In this document: positions 1 to 6,292 of the stretch, piece by piece
Position numbering within the stretch: the first letter of the stretch is position 1
How the letters are laid out: the number at the start of each line of letters is the position of its first letter
Assembly (NCBI GenBank): GCA_002400675.1
Contig: NVQY01000063.1
Span: 1-11,884, forward strand
Length of the DNA stretch: 11,884 nt
Origin: Paracoccaceae bacterium
GTDB lineage: Bacteria; Pseudomonadota; Alphaproteobacteria; Rhodobacterales; Rhodobacteraceae
Reading direction: 5' to 3'
Made by a program: the position numbers and the translations under genes
The notes under the pieces: generated by a model
Database searches by the model: none
Told to the model about the DNA's origin: nothing
Seen by the model: only the letters and a program-made list of their open reading frames with translations

Positions 1-270
1 AACCTCGCGCATACCCGTGGCAATGCCAGTTTCGGCCTCAAGACCCACGTATAGATCGGCGGTGTATTTCGCCAGTTTGGTCATGGTGGAACTGGCCCGC
101 AACTGGCCGATCAGCCCGGCGGCGTGCCAAGTGGTGCCGCTGGTCAGTTGCTTGCGTTCCAGCAGAACCACGTCCTTCCAGCCGAGTTTCGTCAGGTGAT
201 AGGCCACCGAACAACCGATCACACCGCCGCCGATGATGACCACGCGCGCATTTTGAGGAAGGTTTTTCAT
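1..270 (-). CDS. FAD-dependent dimethylglycine/sarcosine dehydrogenase-like oxidoreductase, N-terminal part (3' end cut by window)
   Basis: The first 90 codons are visible, read from an ATG at 268-270; the rest lies before base 1. The N-terminus holds a Rossmann dinucleotide-binding strand and glycine loop (VVIIGGGVIGCS, about residues 10-21) and a GTTWHAAG motif with His49. In dimethylglycine and sarcosine dehydrogenases the histidine of this motif carries the covalently bound FAD (family knowledge). The residues after it (GLIGQLRAS, then an ETG a little later) recall sarcosine dehydrogenase more than its neighbour does. The likely role is oxidative N-demethylation of a methylated glycine, if the missing C-terminus carries the usual GcvT-like folate domain. 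The start is supported by GGTGA four bases before the ATG. It follows the 814-aa paralogue by 53 bases on the same strand, and His49 falls at the same residue in both, so the two are tandem paralogues. The exact substrate cannot be assigned from 90 residues. Confidence 0.85.
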   Translation of the reverse strand, partial: MKNLPQNARVVIIGGGVIGCSVAYHLTKLGWKDVVLLERKQLTSGTTWHAAGLIGQLRASSTMTKLAKYTADLYVGLEAETGIATGMREV

Positions 271-323
271 AGTATCACCCATTGGATATTGCAAAGAGGC
301 CCGTTTGGGCGGATGAGCAGGCG

Positions 324-2768
324 TCAGGCCCGTATTCGTTCATTGTCCGGATCCCAAAGCGGTTGATCCTCTTGCACCACCGCGCGCATTTTTTCGCCAT
401 ATATCTCGACCTCGATCTCGGTTCCCGGCACCGCCAGATCTGCGCGTAGCATGCCTAGCGAGATCGACGCATCGACCCGATATCCCCAGTCGCCCGAGGT
501 GGTTTCGCCGACGATCTGACCCTCGTGCCAAAGCGTTGACATATAGGGCGCGTCCGCCGTGTCCGCATCGACGACCAAAGTGACAAAGCGTTTGGCACTA
601 CCTTGCTGCTTTTCCTTTGTTAGGGCCTCTTTTCCTGGGAAATCCTGAGGTTTTTCCAGCCTCACAAACCGCTCCAACCCGCCCTCGAACAAGGTGTAAT
701 CGGTCGAAAGATCGCCTTTCCATGTGCGATAGCCTTTTTCGATCCGCAGGGAATTCAACGCGTACATGCCAAACGGTTTGGCCCCCGCTTTCAGCACCGC
801 GTCATAGATCACCGGCATATGTTCGACCAGCGCGTGCACCTCCCAACCCAACTCGCCGGCAAATGACACCCGGATCAGCCAGACGGGTTGCCCGGCGACG
901 ACGGCGGATTGATGGCTTAACCACGGGGAGGACAGGTCGGCGTCAGTCAGCCCGGCAAGCAAATCGCGCGATTTAGGGCCTGTTATGATCAAGGTATCGC
1001 GGGTGATGGTGAAATCCTCGACCTTCACAGAATCCGGCAACGCGGCGCGTAGAAAGTCGCGGTCATGCCATTGCGCCGTGGCGGCGGTGATCAGCAACAG
1101 GATATCTTCGGCCATGCGCACACAGGACATTTCCGTCAGGATACGCCCGCGACTATCGGCAAAGTACAGCAGGTTCATGCGCCCCACCTTGGGCAAGGCC
1201 CCGGTGCACAGCCCCCGCAAGGCCTCTGCCGCGCCGTCGCCGGTGATCATCAGTCGGGAAAACCCCGGCAGGTCCAGAACGCCAACGCCATCGCGCACCG
1301 CCTCGCATTCCTCGCGGATACGTTGTTGCCACGGGCCGGCGCGGTCCCATGTGTGGGTGCTTTCCACGCTCAGGTCATCGCCGGGATGCGCGAACCAGTT
1401 GGCGCGTTCCCACCCTGCATAAGCGCCCATGACCCCACCCAGTGCTTTGACCCTTTCGTGTATCGGAGACAGCTTTTTGTCGCGACCGGCGGGCCATTCA
1501 TGCCGGGGAAAGTGCATGGCGTATTCATGGCCGTAGATCTCCAACCCCTTGGCCACGCAATAGTCGTCGTCGGTGTAATCTGTGAACCTGCGCGGGTCAC
1601 ATGACCACATATCCCACTCGGTCTCGCCTTCGGTGATCCATTCGGCCAGAACCTTGCCCGCGCCCCCGGCCTGCGCGATGCCAAAGGTGAATACGCAGGC
1701 CTCGAACGCATTGGGAACGCCGGGCATAGGACCTAACAAGGGGTTTCCGTCGGGCGTATAGGGGATGGGACCGTTGATCACCTTGTTAATGCCAACCTGC
1801 CCAAGGATCGGCACACGGGCCACGGCGTCTTCGATGTAATGTTCGAGCCGTTCCAGATCGTCGGGGTAGAGTTGAAAGCTGAAATCCTCGGGCATCGGGT
1901 CACTAGGGTCGATCCAATGGGCGCGGCAGTTGGCCTCATACGGCCCAAGGTTCAACCCGTTCTTTTCCTGCCGCAGGTAATAGGACGCATCGACGTCGCG
2001 CAAAAGTGGCAGTTTCGCGCCCTGTGCTGCGCTCCACTCTGCCAGTTCGGGGATTTCATCGGTCAGCATGTACTGATGGCTCATCACCATCATTGGCACC
2101 GGACGCCCTCCGTGGGGCAGAAACCATTCACCCACCCGTTTGGCATAATACCCGGCGGCGTTGACCACGAATTCACAGCGGATATCGCCCTTGTCGGTGT
2201 GCACCACCCATTCGCCGTTCTCGCGTGAAACACCCGTCGCGGGGCAGAACCGTTCGATCCGGGCGCCTAGGTCACGCGCGCCTTTGGCCAGCGCCTGAGT
2301 CAGCTGCGCAGGGTCAATATCTCCATCATTAGGGTCGAATAATGCGCCTTTCAATCCGCGGGGTTCAAGGAACGGATAGCGGGTTTTGATCTCGTCCAGC
2401 GACAGGATGTCGATCTCCATGCCCTGATAGCGGCCCATGCCCTTGGCGCGGGCGAATTCCTGCATACGCGCGTCCGAATGGGCCAGCCGGACCGACCCGG
2501 TGACGTGGTAGTTCATCGGGTAATCCACCCTCTTACCAAGGTCGCGGTAGAGGTCGGCGGAATAGCGCTGCATGTTCATCAGCGACCACGAGGTGGAAAA
2601 GGTCGGGACGTTGCCGGCGGCGTGCCATGTGCTGCCTGCTGTCAATTCGTTCTTTTCCAGCAGGACGCAATCGGTCCATCCGGCAAGGGCAAGGTGGTAG
2701 AGGCTTGAGGCACCGACGACACCGCCACCGATGACGACGACGCGGGCGGTTGTTGGGAAATCGGACAT
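324..2768 (-). CDS. Dimethylglycine/sarcosine dehydrogenase-like FAD oxidoreductase with C-terminal GcvT (aminomethyltransferase) domain
   Basis: This is a complete 814-aa protein, a normal length for the dimethylglycine/sarcosine dehydrogenase family. Residues 9-20 form the FAD Rossmann glycine loop (VVVIGGGVVGAS). STWHAAG contains His49, the family's covalent FAD-attachment histidine. The DAO-type catalytic domain runs to about residue 370 and includes YYLRQEKNGLNLGPYE (263-278) and the FGIAQAGGAGK segment (362-372). A linking domain follows, then a GcvT-like folate-binding domain from about 435 to 810 with the typical FAGELGWEV (636-644). Family members oxidise an N-methyl group and pass the one-carbon unit to tetrahydrofolate in the cytoplasm, feeding glycine betaine, dimethylglycine or sarcosine breakdown. 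The start is supported by AGGGA seven bases upstream of the ATG. It begins 15 bases after the LysE-family gene. It could equally be a dimethylglycine dehydrogenase, a sarcosine dehydrogenase, or an enzyme for another N-methyl amino acid; sequence alone does not decide. Confidence 0.9.
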   Translation of the reverse strand: MSDFPTTARVVVIGGGVVGASSLYHLALAGWTDCVLLEKNELTAGSTWHAAGNVPTFSTSWSLMNMQRYSADLYRDLGKRVDYPMNYHVTGSVRLAHSDARMQEFARAKGMGRYQGMEIDILSLDEIKTRYPFLEPRGLKGALFDPNDGDIDPAQLTQALAKGARDLGARIERFCPATGVSRENGEWVVHTDKGDIRCEFVVNAAGYYAKRVGEWFLPHGGRPVPMMVMSHQYMLTDEIPELAEWSAAQGAKLPLLRDVDASYYLRQEKNGLNLGPYEANCRAHWIDPSDPMPEDFSFQLYPDDLERLEHYIEDAVARVPILGQVGINKVINGPIPYTPDGNPLLGPMPGVPNAFEACVFTFGIAQAGGAGKVLAEWITEGETEWDMWSCDPRRFTDYTDDDYCVAKGLEIYGHEYAMHFPRHEWPAGRDKKLSPIHERVKALGGVMGAYAGWERANWFAHPGDDLSVESTHTWDRAGPWQQRIREECEAVRDGVGVLDLPGFSRLMITGDGAAEALRGLCTGALPKVGRMNLLYFADSRGRILTEMSCVRMAEDILLLITAATAQWHDRDFLRAALPDSVKVEDFTITRDTLIITGPKSRDLLAGLTDADLSSPWLSHQSAVVAGQPVWLIRVSFAGELGWEVHALVEHMPVIYDAVLKAGAKPFGMYALNSLRIEKGYRTWKGDLSTDYTLFEGGLERFVRLEKPQDFPGKEALTKEKQQGSAKRFVTLVVDADTADAPYMSTLWHEGQIVGETTSGDWGYRVDASISLGMLRADLAVPGTEIEVEIYGEKMRAVVQEDQPLWDPDNERIRA

Positions 2769-2783
2769 GGGGGTATCCCTTTG

Positions 2784-3407
2784 TTAGTTGATTGCCAGAC
2801 GGGCGGCGAGACCGCCAAAGATTACGGCCGAGATCTTTTTCATCGCCCCCGCGCTTTTGCGCACCCGTTCGGCGGCAAGACCGGCAAACATGCCATAAGC
2901 GCCGTCCGTCAGGATGCCGCCGATGCCAAGGATGGCCCCAAGGATGACGATCTGATGCCAGACCGGGCCGATAGAGGGGTTGGTGAATTGCGGCAGAAAG
3001 GCGAGGATGAACAGGATTACCTTGGGGTTCATGATGTTGGTCAGAAACCCCCGCCGGAACGCGCGCCAAACCTGTGCACGGCCCTTGCGCGCTTCCAGGT
3101 CCGGATCAGCCGTCCAACTGGCATAGGCCAGATACGCCAGATACGCCGCACCGGCATAACGCACCCCGTCCAGCATTGCCGGTGACGTTGCAACCAGCAC
3201 AGCCAGCCCGGCAGCCGCCGCAGCAACATGGAACATGACACCCAGCGAAATACCGGCAGCCGCAGCCAGTCCCGCACGCGGCCCACCGGCCACACCACTG
3301 GCGATGGTGAACATCATGTCGGCACCGGGCGTCAGATAAAGAAGAAAGGAGGCGCCGATGAAGGTGGCGATGGTCCATGGCTCCATGGCGAACAGGGTGC
3401 CAAGCAT
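2784..3407 (-). CDS. LysE-family amino-acid/metabolite exporter (second of a pair)
   Basis: The product is 207 aa, typical for the LysE/RhtB translocator family, and very hydrophobic with about six membrane segments. The family signature TPGAD is at residues 26-30. Other landmarks are an Ala-rich second helix, YLAYLAYASW (89-98) before the central cytoplasmic loop, and FLTNIMNPKVILF (121-133). These inner-membrane carriers export small amino acids or related metabolites by proton antiport (family knowledge). I chose the ATG at 3405-3407 because GGAG lies eight bases upstream and because the start overlaps the stop of the preceding exporter gene as TAATG, a classic coupled junction. A longer reading back to 3494 would bury the start inside that gene and add a non-membrane tail. 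An in-frame ATG at 3386 (MEPW) is closer to the usual family N-terminus but has no ribosome binding site. The substrate is unknown; the operon context suggests a methylated amine or amino acid linked to the neighbouring dehydrogenases. Confidence 0.88.
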   Translation of the reverse strand: MLGTLFAMEPWTIATFIGASFLLYLTPGADMMFTIASGVAGGPRAGLAAAAGISLGVMFHVAAAAAGLAVLVATSPAMLDGVRYAGAAYLAYLAYASWTADPDLEARKGRAQVWRAFRRGFLTNIMNPKVILFILAFLPQFTNPSIGPVWHQIVILGAILGIGGILTDGAYGMFAGLAAERVRKSAGAMKKISAVIFGGLAARLAIN

Positions 3408-4033
3408 TACAATAACTCCGATTGCGGCGCGGGGCTGGTCCCCAGCAATACGCCATAGATGATGAAACAAGTGGCCATGATCCTGCGCACCCACACGTTG
3501 AACACCGCCCCAAGGGCTGCGCGCCCCATGATCGCCCCCAGCGCGGTAAAGCCAGTATAGGATAGCGTGGTTATGATCAGGGCGGTGGGCATGATGACTG
3601 CCATTTGATCCCAGATCGGCACACCGGGCTGAACAAACTGGGAAAACGCGGCAAGGTAACCCGCGACGCTTTTGGGATTGATCGCAGCGATGGCCAGCGC
3701 GTGCAGATAGACATGGCGGGCGGGCCGCTTGTCCGCCCTGACGGGCCTCCGCGCAGTTAACCAGCCGCGAATGCCGAGATAGATCAGAAACCCCGCGCCG
3801 GTCAGCTTGGCGATAGCAAAGGCAGTTGGCGAGGCGGCGATCAGGGCGGTGATGCCCAACGCCGACAAGATCAGAAATGTGGTGGCTTGGGTCAGGATCG
3901 CCAGCACGCCGATCATCGCGCGGACAAAACCAAGGTTCATGCCGTTCGATATGCAGTTCACCGCATTCGGCCCCGGTGTGGTGACAAACACCACCCAGAA
4001 CAGGGCAAATATGCTCCAGCCTTCAAAGCTCAT
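3407..4033 (-). CDS. LysE-family amino-acid/metabolite exporter (first of a pair)
   Basis: The product is 208 aa with about six predicted membrane segments. Family landmarks are TPGPN (residues 19-23), GAGFLIYLGIRGW (79-91) before the charged cytoplasmic loop (RRPVRADKR), and AINPKS (117-122) opening the second half. LysE/RhtB proteins export amino acids and related metabolites across the inner membrane. It starts four bases after the stop of the XRE-cupin regulator gene and its stop shares one base with the start of the next exporter. No strong Shine-Dalgarno sequence precedes it, so translation is probably coupled to the regulator. The two exporters are clearly different in sequence (PGPN versus PGAD signatures), so this is not a recent duplication. 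They could work as a heteromer or have separate substrates; nothing in the sequence decides this. Confidence 0.88.
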   Translation of the reverse strand: MSFEGWSIFALFWVVFVTTPGPNAVNCISNGMNLGFVRAMIGVLAILTQATTFLILSALGITALIAASPTAFAIAKLTGAGFLIYLGIRGWLTARRPVRADKRPARHVYLHALAIAAINPKSVAGYLAAFSQFVQPGVPIWDQMAVIMPTALIITTLSYTGFTALGAIMGRAALGAVFNVWVRRIMATCFIIYGVLLGTSPAPQSELL

Positions 4034-4037
4034 CGGG

Positions 4038-4607
4038 CTAATACACCGGCGGGGCGATCACCCAGATCGCCACTGCTGGTTCGTCATATGGGTTGGCCCA
4101 GCGGTGCGGCTCTCCGCGGATGCGAAAGCTGTCACCGGGGCGGATGATAAAGTCATGCGCGCCAATCTGCATGTTAAGCCGCCCTGACAGGAGATACCCC
4201 AGTTCCTGCGTTGGCCGGATCACGGTGCGGTCAATCTGGCTGTGTGGTTCAAAGGTGGAATGCACCACCTCGAAATCATCCGTCAGGTCCGGCGAAAGAA
4301 GTTCTTCGATCAGCCCGGCGGCGCGGGTGCCAATCGGGCGGCGCGCGCCGTGACGGACAATATACCCGGCCTCATTCGCCGGGGCAGGGGCGTGGGCGAA
4401 TAGCAAAGAGATCGGCACGTCCAGTTCCGCCGCAATCAACCGCAGATCATTGACGGACGGGTCAGACAGGTCGCGTTCAACCTGACTAAGCCAACCAACC
4501 GACCGCTCCAACCGCGCCGCCAGAGTATGCAGCGTCAGCCCTCGCGCCTTGCGCAAAGCCCGCAAATCCGCGCCCAGCGTTAATGATTGAGGGTGGTGGT
4601 GTTTCAC
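4038..4607 (-). CDS. XRE-family transcriptional regulator with C-terminal cupin sensor domain
   Basis: With the chosen GTG start the product is 189 aa. Residues about 10-65 form a helix-turn-helix of the XRE/Cro type (LGADLRALRKARGLTL, then RSVGWLSQVERDLSDPS). Residues about 113-186 form a cupin_2 barrel with the PGDSFRIRGEPHRW segment (157-170). Such proteins are cytoplasmic small-molecule-sensing regulators that often control the adjacent catabolic or export genes. An upstream in-frame ATG at 4643 would give 201 aa, but it overlaps a good -10 box and has no ribosome binding site. The GTG at 4605-4607 has GGGA seven bases upstream and leaves the short N-terminal tail usual before the helix-turn-helix. 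The gene heads a compact unit with two exporters and two dehydrogenase-like genes, so autoregulation plus control of that unit is the likely role (inference). The ligand is unknown. Confidence 0.88.
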   Translation of the reverse strand: MKHHHPQSLTLGADLRALRKARGLTLHTLAARLERSVGWLSQVERDLSDPSVNDLRLIAAELDVPISLLFAHAPAPANEAGYIVRHGARRPIGTRAAGLIEELLSPDLTDDFEVVHSTFEPHSQIDRTVIRPTQELGYLLSGRLNMQIGAHDFIIRPGDSFRIRGEPHRWANPYDEPAVAIWVIAPPVY

Positions 4608-4633
4608 ATCCGCGTCCCATGAAAATACTACGT

Positions 4634-4670
4634 TGAATTTCATTATGTAGCGAGTCGATGAAAGTTCCAA
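4634..4670 (-). promoter_or_regulatory. Candidate sigma-70-type promoter with TGAAA/TTTCA operator-like repeats for the regulator-exporter-dehydrogenase unit
   Basis: On the minus strand TTGGAA (4665-4670) and CATAAT (4642-4647) are separated by exactly 17 bases, close to TTGACA-17-TATAAT. Transcription would start near 4635, about 28 bases before the GTG start. A 9-base odd palindrome TGAATTTCA (4634-4642) covers the -10/+1 zone, and further TGAAA or TTTCA half-sites lie on either side, so an autoregulatory operator is plausible. This is a pattern reading; no experimental or comparative support is available. Confidence 0.45.
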
Positions 4671-4690
4671 GCATTATTTCACCAAACGGA

Positions 4691-5149
4691 TTAACTTTGC
4701 CGGGCAAAGACCCCGGACAATATTTCTGCCAACGCTTCGGCGTCATTTTGACGGAACGCGTCCGGTTGATCGCTGTCTATGTCGAACACGGCGATCAGGT
4801 CGCCTGCGTTGTTCCAGACCGGCAACACCAATTCTGCGCGCGTCGAAGAGGCACAGGCGATATGCCCGCTGAACGACTCGACATCCGCCACCAACTGCGC
4901 CTGACCTGTGCGGGCGGCGGCCCCGCAGACGCCGCGATCAAAGGGGATTGTCAGGCATCCATGGCCGCCCTGATACGGCCCGATCTTAAGCAGTCCGGGT
5001 TCGACCACACGGTAAAACCCGGTCCAGTCGAACCGGTCGTCCGCGTGGTGCACCTCGCACGCTATCGTCGCCATCAGGGCAACCACGTCGGATTCTCCGG
5101 CGGTCAGCGCGGTGATGGTTTTGGTCAAGCTGGCGTAATCTGCGTTCAT
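4691..5149 (-). CDS. msrC: GAF-domain free methionine-(R)-sulfoxide reductase (fRMsr/MsrC type)
   Basis: The product is 152 aa, essentially one GAF domain, as usual for this family. The enzyme reduces free methionine-R-sulfoxide to methionine in the cytoplasm, protecting against oxidative damage. The three family cysteines are present at 65 (GCLTIPF), 75 (GVCG) and 99 (GHIAC). Their spacings of 10 and 24 equal those of the E. coli enzyme (Cys84, Cys94, Cys118, from memory). The acidic binding residues appear in AELVLPV (Glu106) and FDIDS (122-126). The residue after the last cysteine is Ala where the family usually has Asp, and the residue before Glu106 is Ala where Ser is common. I chose the ATG at 5147-5149 (MNADYASL, the usual family N-terminus) over an upstream TTG at 5167 without a ribosome binding site. 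Its stop lies 84 bases before the regulator's start, and a separate promoter lies between, so it may or may not be co-transcribed downstream. Confidence 0.87.
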   Translation of the reverse strand: MNADYASLTKTITALTAGESDVVALMATIACEVHHADDRFDWTGFYRVVEPGLLKIGPYQGGHGCLTIPFDRGVCGAAARTGQAQLVADVESFSGHIACASSTRAELVLPVWNNAGDLIAVFDIDSDQPDAFRQNDAEALAEILSGVFARQS

Positions 5150-5211
5150 TTCCAAACTTTCGGGCAAATCGGCTTTGAAAACCGAATGGTAAGAATTCCC
5201 GACTAACGTGG

Positions 5212-5233
5212 CCTTGAAATTCTTTCGTCAAGG
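5212..5233 (+). promoter_or_regulatory. Small hairpin overlapping the ribosome binding site of the STAS gene
   Basis: CCTTGA (5212-5217) and TCAAGG (5228-5233) are perfect six-base inverted arms around a 10-base loop. The right arm includes most of AAGGA (5230-5234), the Shine-Dalgarno sequence of the ATG at 5242. The hairpin could partly mask the ribosome binding site. With only six pairs it may equally be chance. Confidence 0.22.
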
Positions 5234-5241
5234 AACCTGCA

Positions 5242-5580
5242 ATGAGTCTGACAAGTACCGTAAGCGGTAATGCCCAAATTGTAACCGTGAATGCCGACCG
5301 GATTGATGCCGCGATCGCCATCCAGTTCAAAGAAGATATGCGGATGGAAACCGAAGAGGGCCCGGATCGCGTCATTCTCGACCTGTCGTCGGTCGCCTTC
5401 ATCGATTCCAGTGGTCTGGGTGCGATTGTCGCCGCGATGAAACAACTGGACGACCATCGCCGGCTGGATCTGGCCGGGCTGACGCCGATGGTGGAAAAAG
5501 TGTTCCGCCTGACCCGCATGGACACGGTTTTCAAACTGTTTGCGTCGCTGGACGATGCCAAAGCCGCAGTTTCAGGGTAA
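5242..5580 (+). CDS. STAS-domain anti-sigma-factor antagonist (SpoIIAA/RsbV family)
   Basis: The product is 112 aa, a single STAS domain of standard size. The diagnostic segment VAFIDSSGLGAIV (51-63) contains the DSSGLG loop. By comparison with B. subtilis SpoIIAA Ser58 and RsbV Ser56, Ser56 here is the expected phospho-acceptor. In such partner switches the unphosphorylated antagonist binds the kinase/anti-sigma factor and releases its target, and phosphorylation by the kinase inactivates it. The start is set by AAGGA seven bases upstream of the ATG. The next gene, a GHKL kinase of the matching type, starts 25 bases after its stop, so the two form a cognate pair. The promoter would lie in the 92-base region shared with the divergent methionine-sulfoxide reductase gene; I saw no convincing -10/-35 pair there. 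The final target (sigma factor or other output) is not in the window. Confidence 0.9.
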   Translation: MSLTSTVSGNAQIVTVNADRIDAAIAIQFKEDMRMETEEGPDRVILDLSSVAFIDSSGLGAIVAAMKQLDDHRRLDLAGLTPMVEKVFRLTRMDTVFKLFASLDDAKAAVSG

Positions 5581-5605
5581 CAGCAAAAGGCAGCGGACAG
5601 TTTAC

Positions 5606-6052
5606 ATGACCGGCAAGCGGTACAAATTCAAAATGGCATTTCGCGCCACCGAGATGGAGGCGCGCGAAGCGATTGCTGCAATCTCTGAAAGGTTGCGGGC
5701 TACAAACCTGACCCGCGATCAGGCGGACGGGGTCGAAATCGCTTTGGCAGAGGCGATCAACAATGTGGTTGAACACGCTTATGCTGATTCGGAACCCGGT
5801 TTGGTGCGTATATTGTGCAGTCTCCGGCGCGCGCACCTGGATATCAGGATATGCGACACGGGAACGCCGTTGCCGGAAAACCGACTGCCACCGGGACTTG
5901 CCGCTGATGTCAGCGTCGCGCGTGCAGATTTGCCCGAAGGTGGGTTCGGCTGGTTCCTGATCCGCGAGCTGACCAGTGATATCCGCTATGACCGCTGCGG
6001 CCTGATCAACCACCTGTCCCTGCGGTTCGACCTGATTGACGAAGATGGTTAA
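5606..6052 (+). CDS. GHKL-type serine kinase / anti-sigma factor (RsbW/SpoIIAB family)
   Basis: The product is 148 aa from the ATG at 5606, a typical length for RsbW-like kinases. The Bergerat ATP-binding boxes are in order: N box EIALAEAINNVVEHAY (44-59; Glu49, Asn53, His57), G1 box DTGTP (84-88), and the G2 region EGGFGWFLIREL (111-122). These proteins phosphorylate the partner STAS protein and sequester a sigma factor or another regulator in the cytoplasm. I prefer this start because GGA lies eight bases upstream and it avoids overlapping the STAS gene. Alternative in-frame starts at 5540 (TTG) and 5555 (ATG) lie inside the STAS gene and lack a good ribosome binding site. The pair is probably one transcript. 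A six-base stem (GCCCTG, 6053-6058, with CAGGGC, 6066-6071) begins directly after the stop codon. Confidence 0.9.
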   Translation: MTGKRYKFKMAFRATEMEAREAIAAISERLRATNLTRDQADGVEIALAEAINNVVEHAYADSEPGLVRILCSLRRAHLDIRICDTGTPLPENRLPPGLAADVSVARADLPEGGFGWFLIRELTSDIRYDRCGLINHLSLRFDLIDEDG

Positions 6053-6153
6053 GCCCTGGATAGTGCAGGGCCGGTGCCATGAAATCGCCTCTTTCCCTAC
6101 AAACTGATGCCAGAAATGAACGTCATACAGTACGAGTAGCTGCATATAGCTTC

Positions 6154-6210
6154 CCTCGGTGCCGCGTGTAATAGCCCCCACCCAGTGCGCGGCACCGAGG
6201 ACCTTCTTTT
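6154..6210 (+). terminator. Strong stem-loop, probable intrinsic terminator of the STAS-kinase unit
   Basis: CCTCGGTGCCGCG (6154-6166) and CGCGGCACCGAGG (6188-6200) are a perfect 13-base inverted repeat. Three further G-T pairs extend it inward, leaving a loop of about 15 bases. It is followed on the plus strand by ACCTTCTTTT, a broken T-run. There is no T-run on the minus-strand side, so it points in the plus direction. It lies about 100 bases after the kinase stop. The stretch 6053-6153 holds only the small hairpin at 6053-6071 and no gene that I can support. A structured small RNA is a less likely alternative. Confidence 0.6.
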
Positions 6211-6231
6211 CCAGACAATTCAAAATGCGCA

Positions 6232-6262
6232 CATTGGCAATCCTGCCAATGGCTCCTAGAAA
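6232..6262 (+). promoter_or_regulatory. Candidate promoter of the GGT-family gene with a palindromic operator over the -35 box
   Basis: TTGGCA (6234-6239) and TAGAAA (6257-6262) are spaced by exactly 17 bases, a fair match to a sigma-70-type promoter; transcription would start near 6269, about 24 bases before the ATG. The -35 box lies inside a perfect inverted repeat, CATTGGCA (6232-6239) and TGCCAATG (6244-6251), with a four-base centre. The position fits a repressor or activator site. A short hairpin-capable CTTGTT-GAAC-AGCAAG lies between the start point and the ribosome binding site. Confidence 0.45.
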
Positions 6263-6292
6263 CCGCTTGTTGAACAGCAAGGGACGGGAAAA

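Noticed and set aside
299..310. GCCC-GTTT-GGGC mini-hairpin between the two dehydrogenase-like genes, as a possible attenuator
   Set aside because: A four-pair stem is too weak to support a regulatory claim.
2784..3494. Longer 236-aa version of the second LysE exporter
   Set aside because: The extra N-terminus overlaps the preceding exporter gene and is not membrane-like. The TAATG junction with GGAG at eight bases fixes a start at 3407.
4038..4670. Longer TTG-started version of the XRE-cupin regulator
   Set aside because: The TTG overlaps the candidate -35 box and has no ribosome binding site; the GTG at 4607 fits better.
4695..4709. CTTTGCC-G-GGCAAAG palindrome at the end of the methionine-sulfoxide reductase gene, as a possible terminator
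   Set aside because: It lies inside the coding end, has only six usable pairs and is not followed by a T-run on the minus strand.
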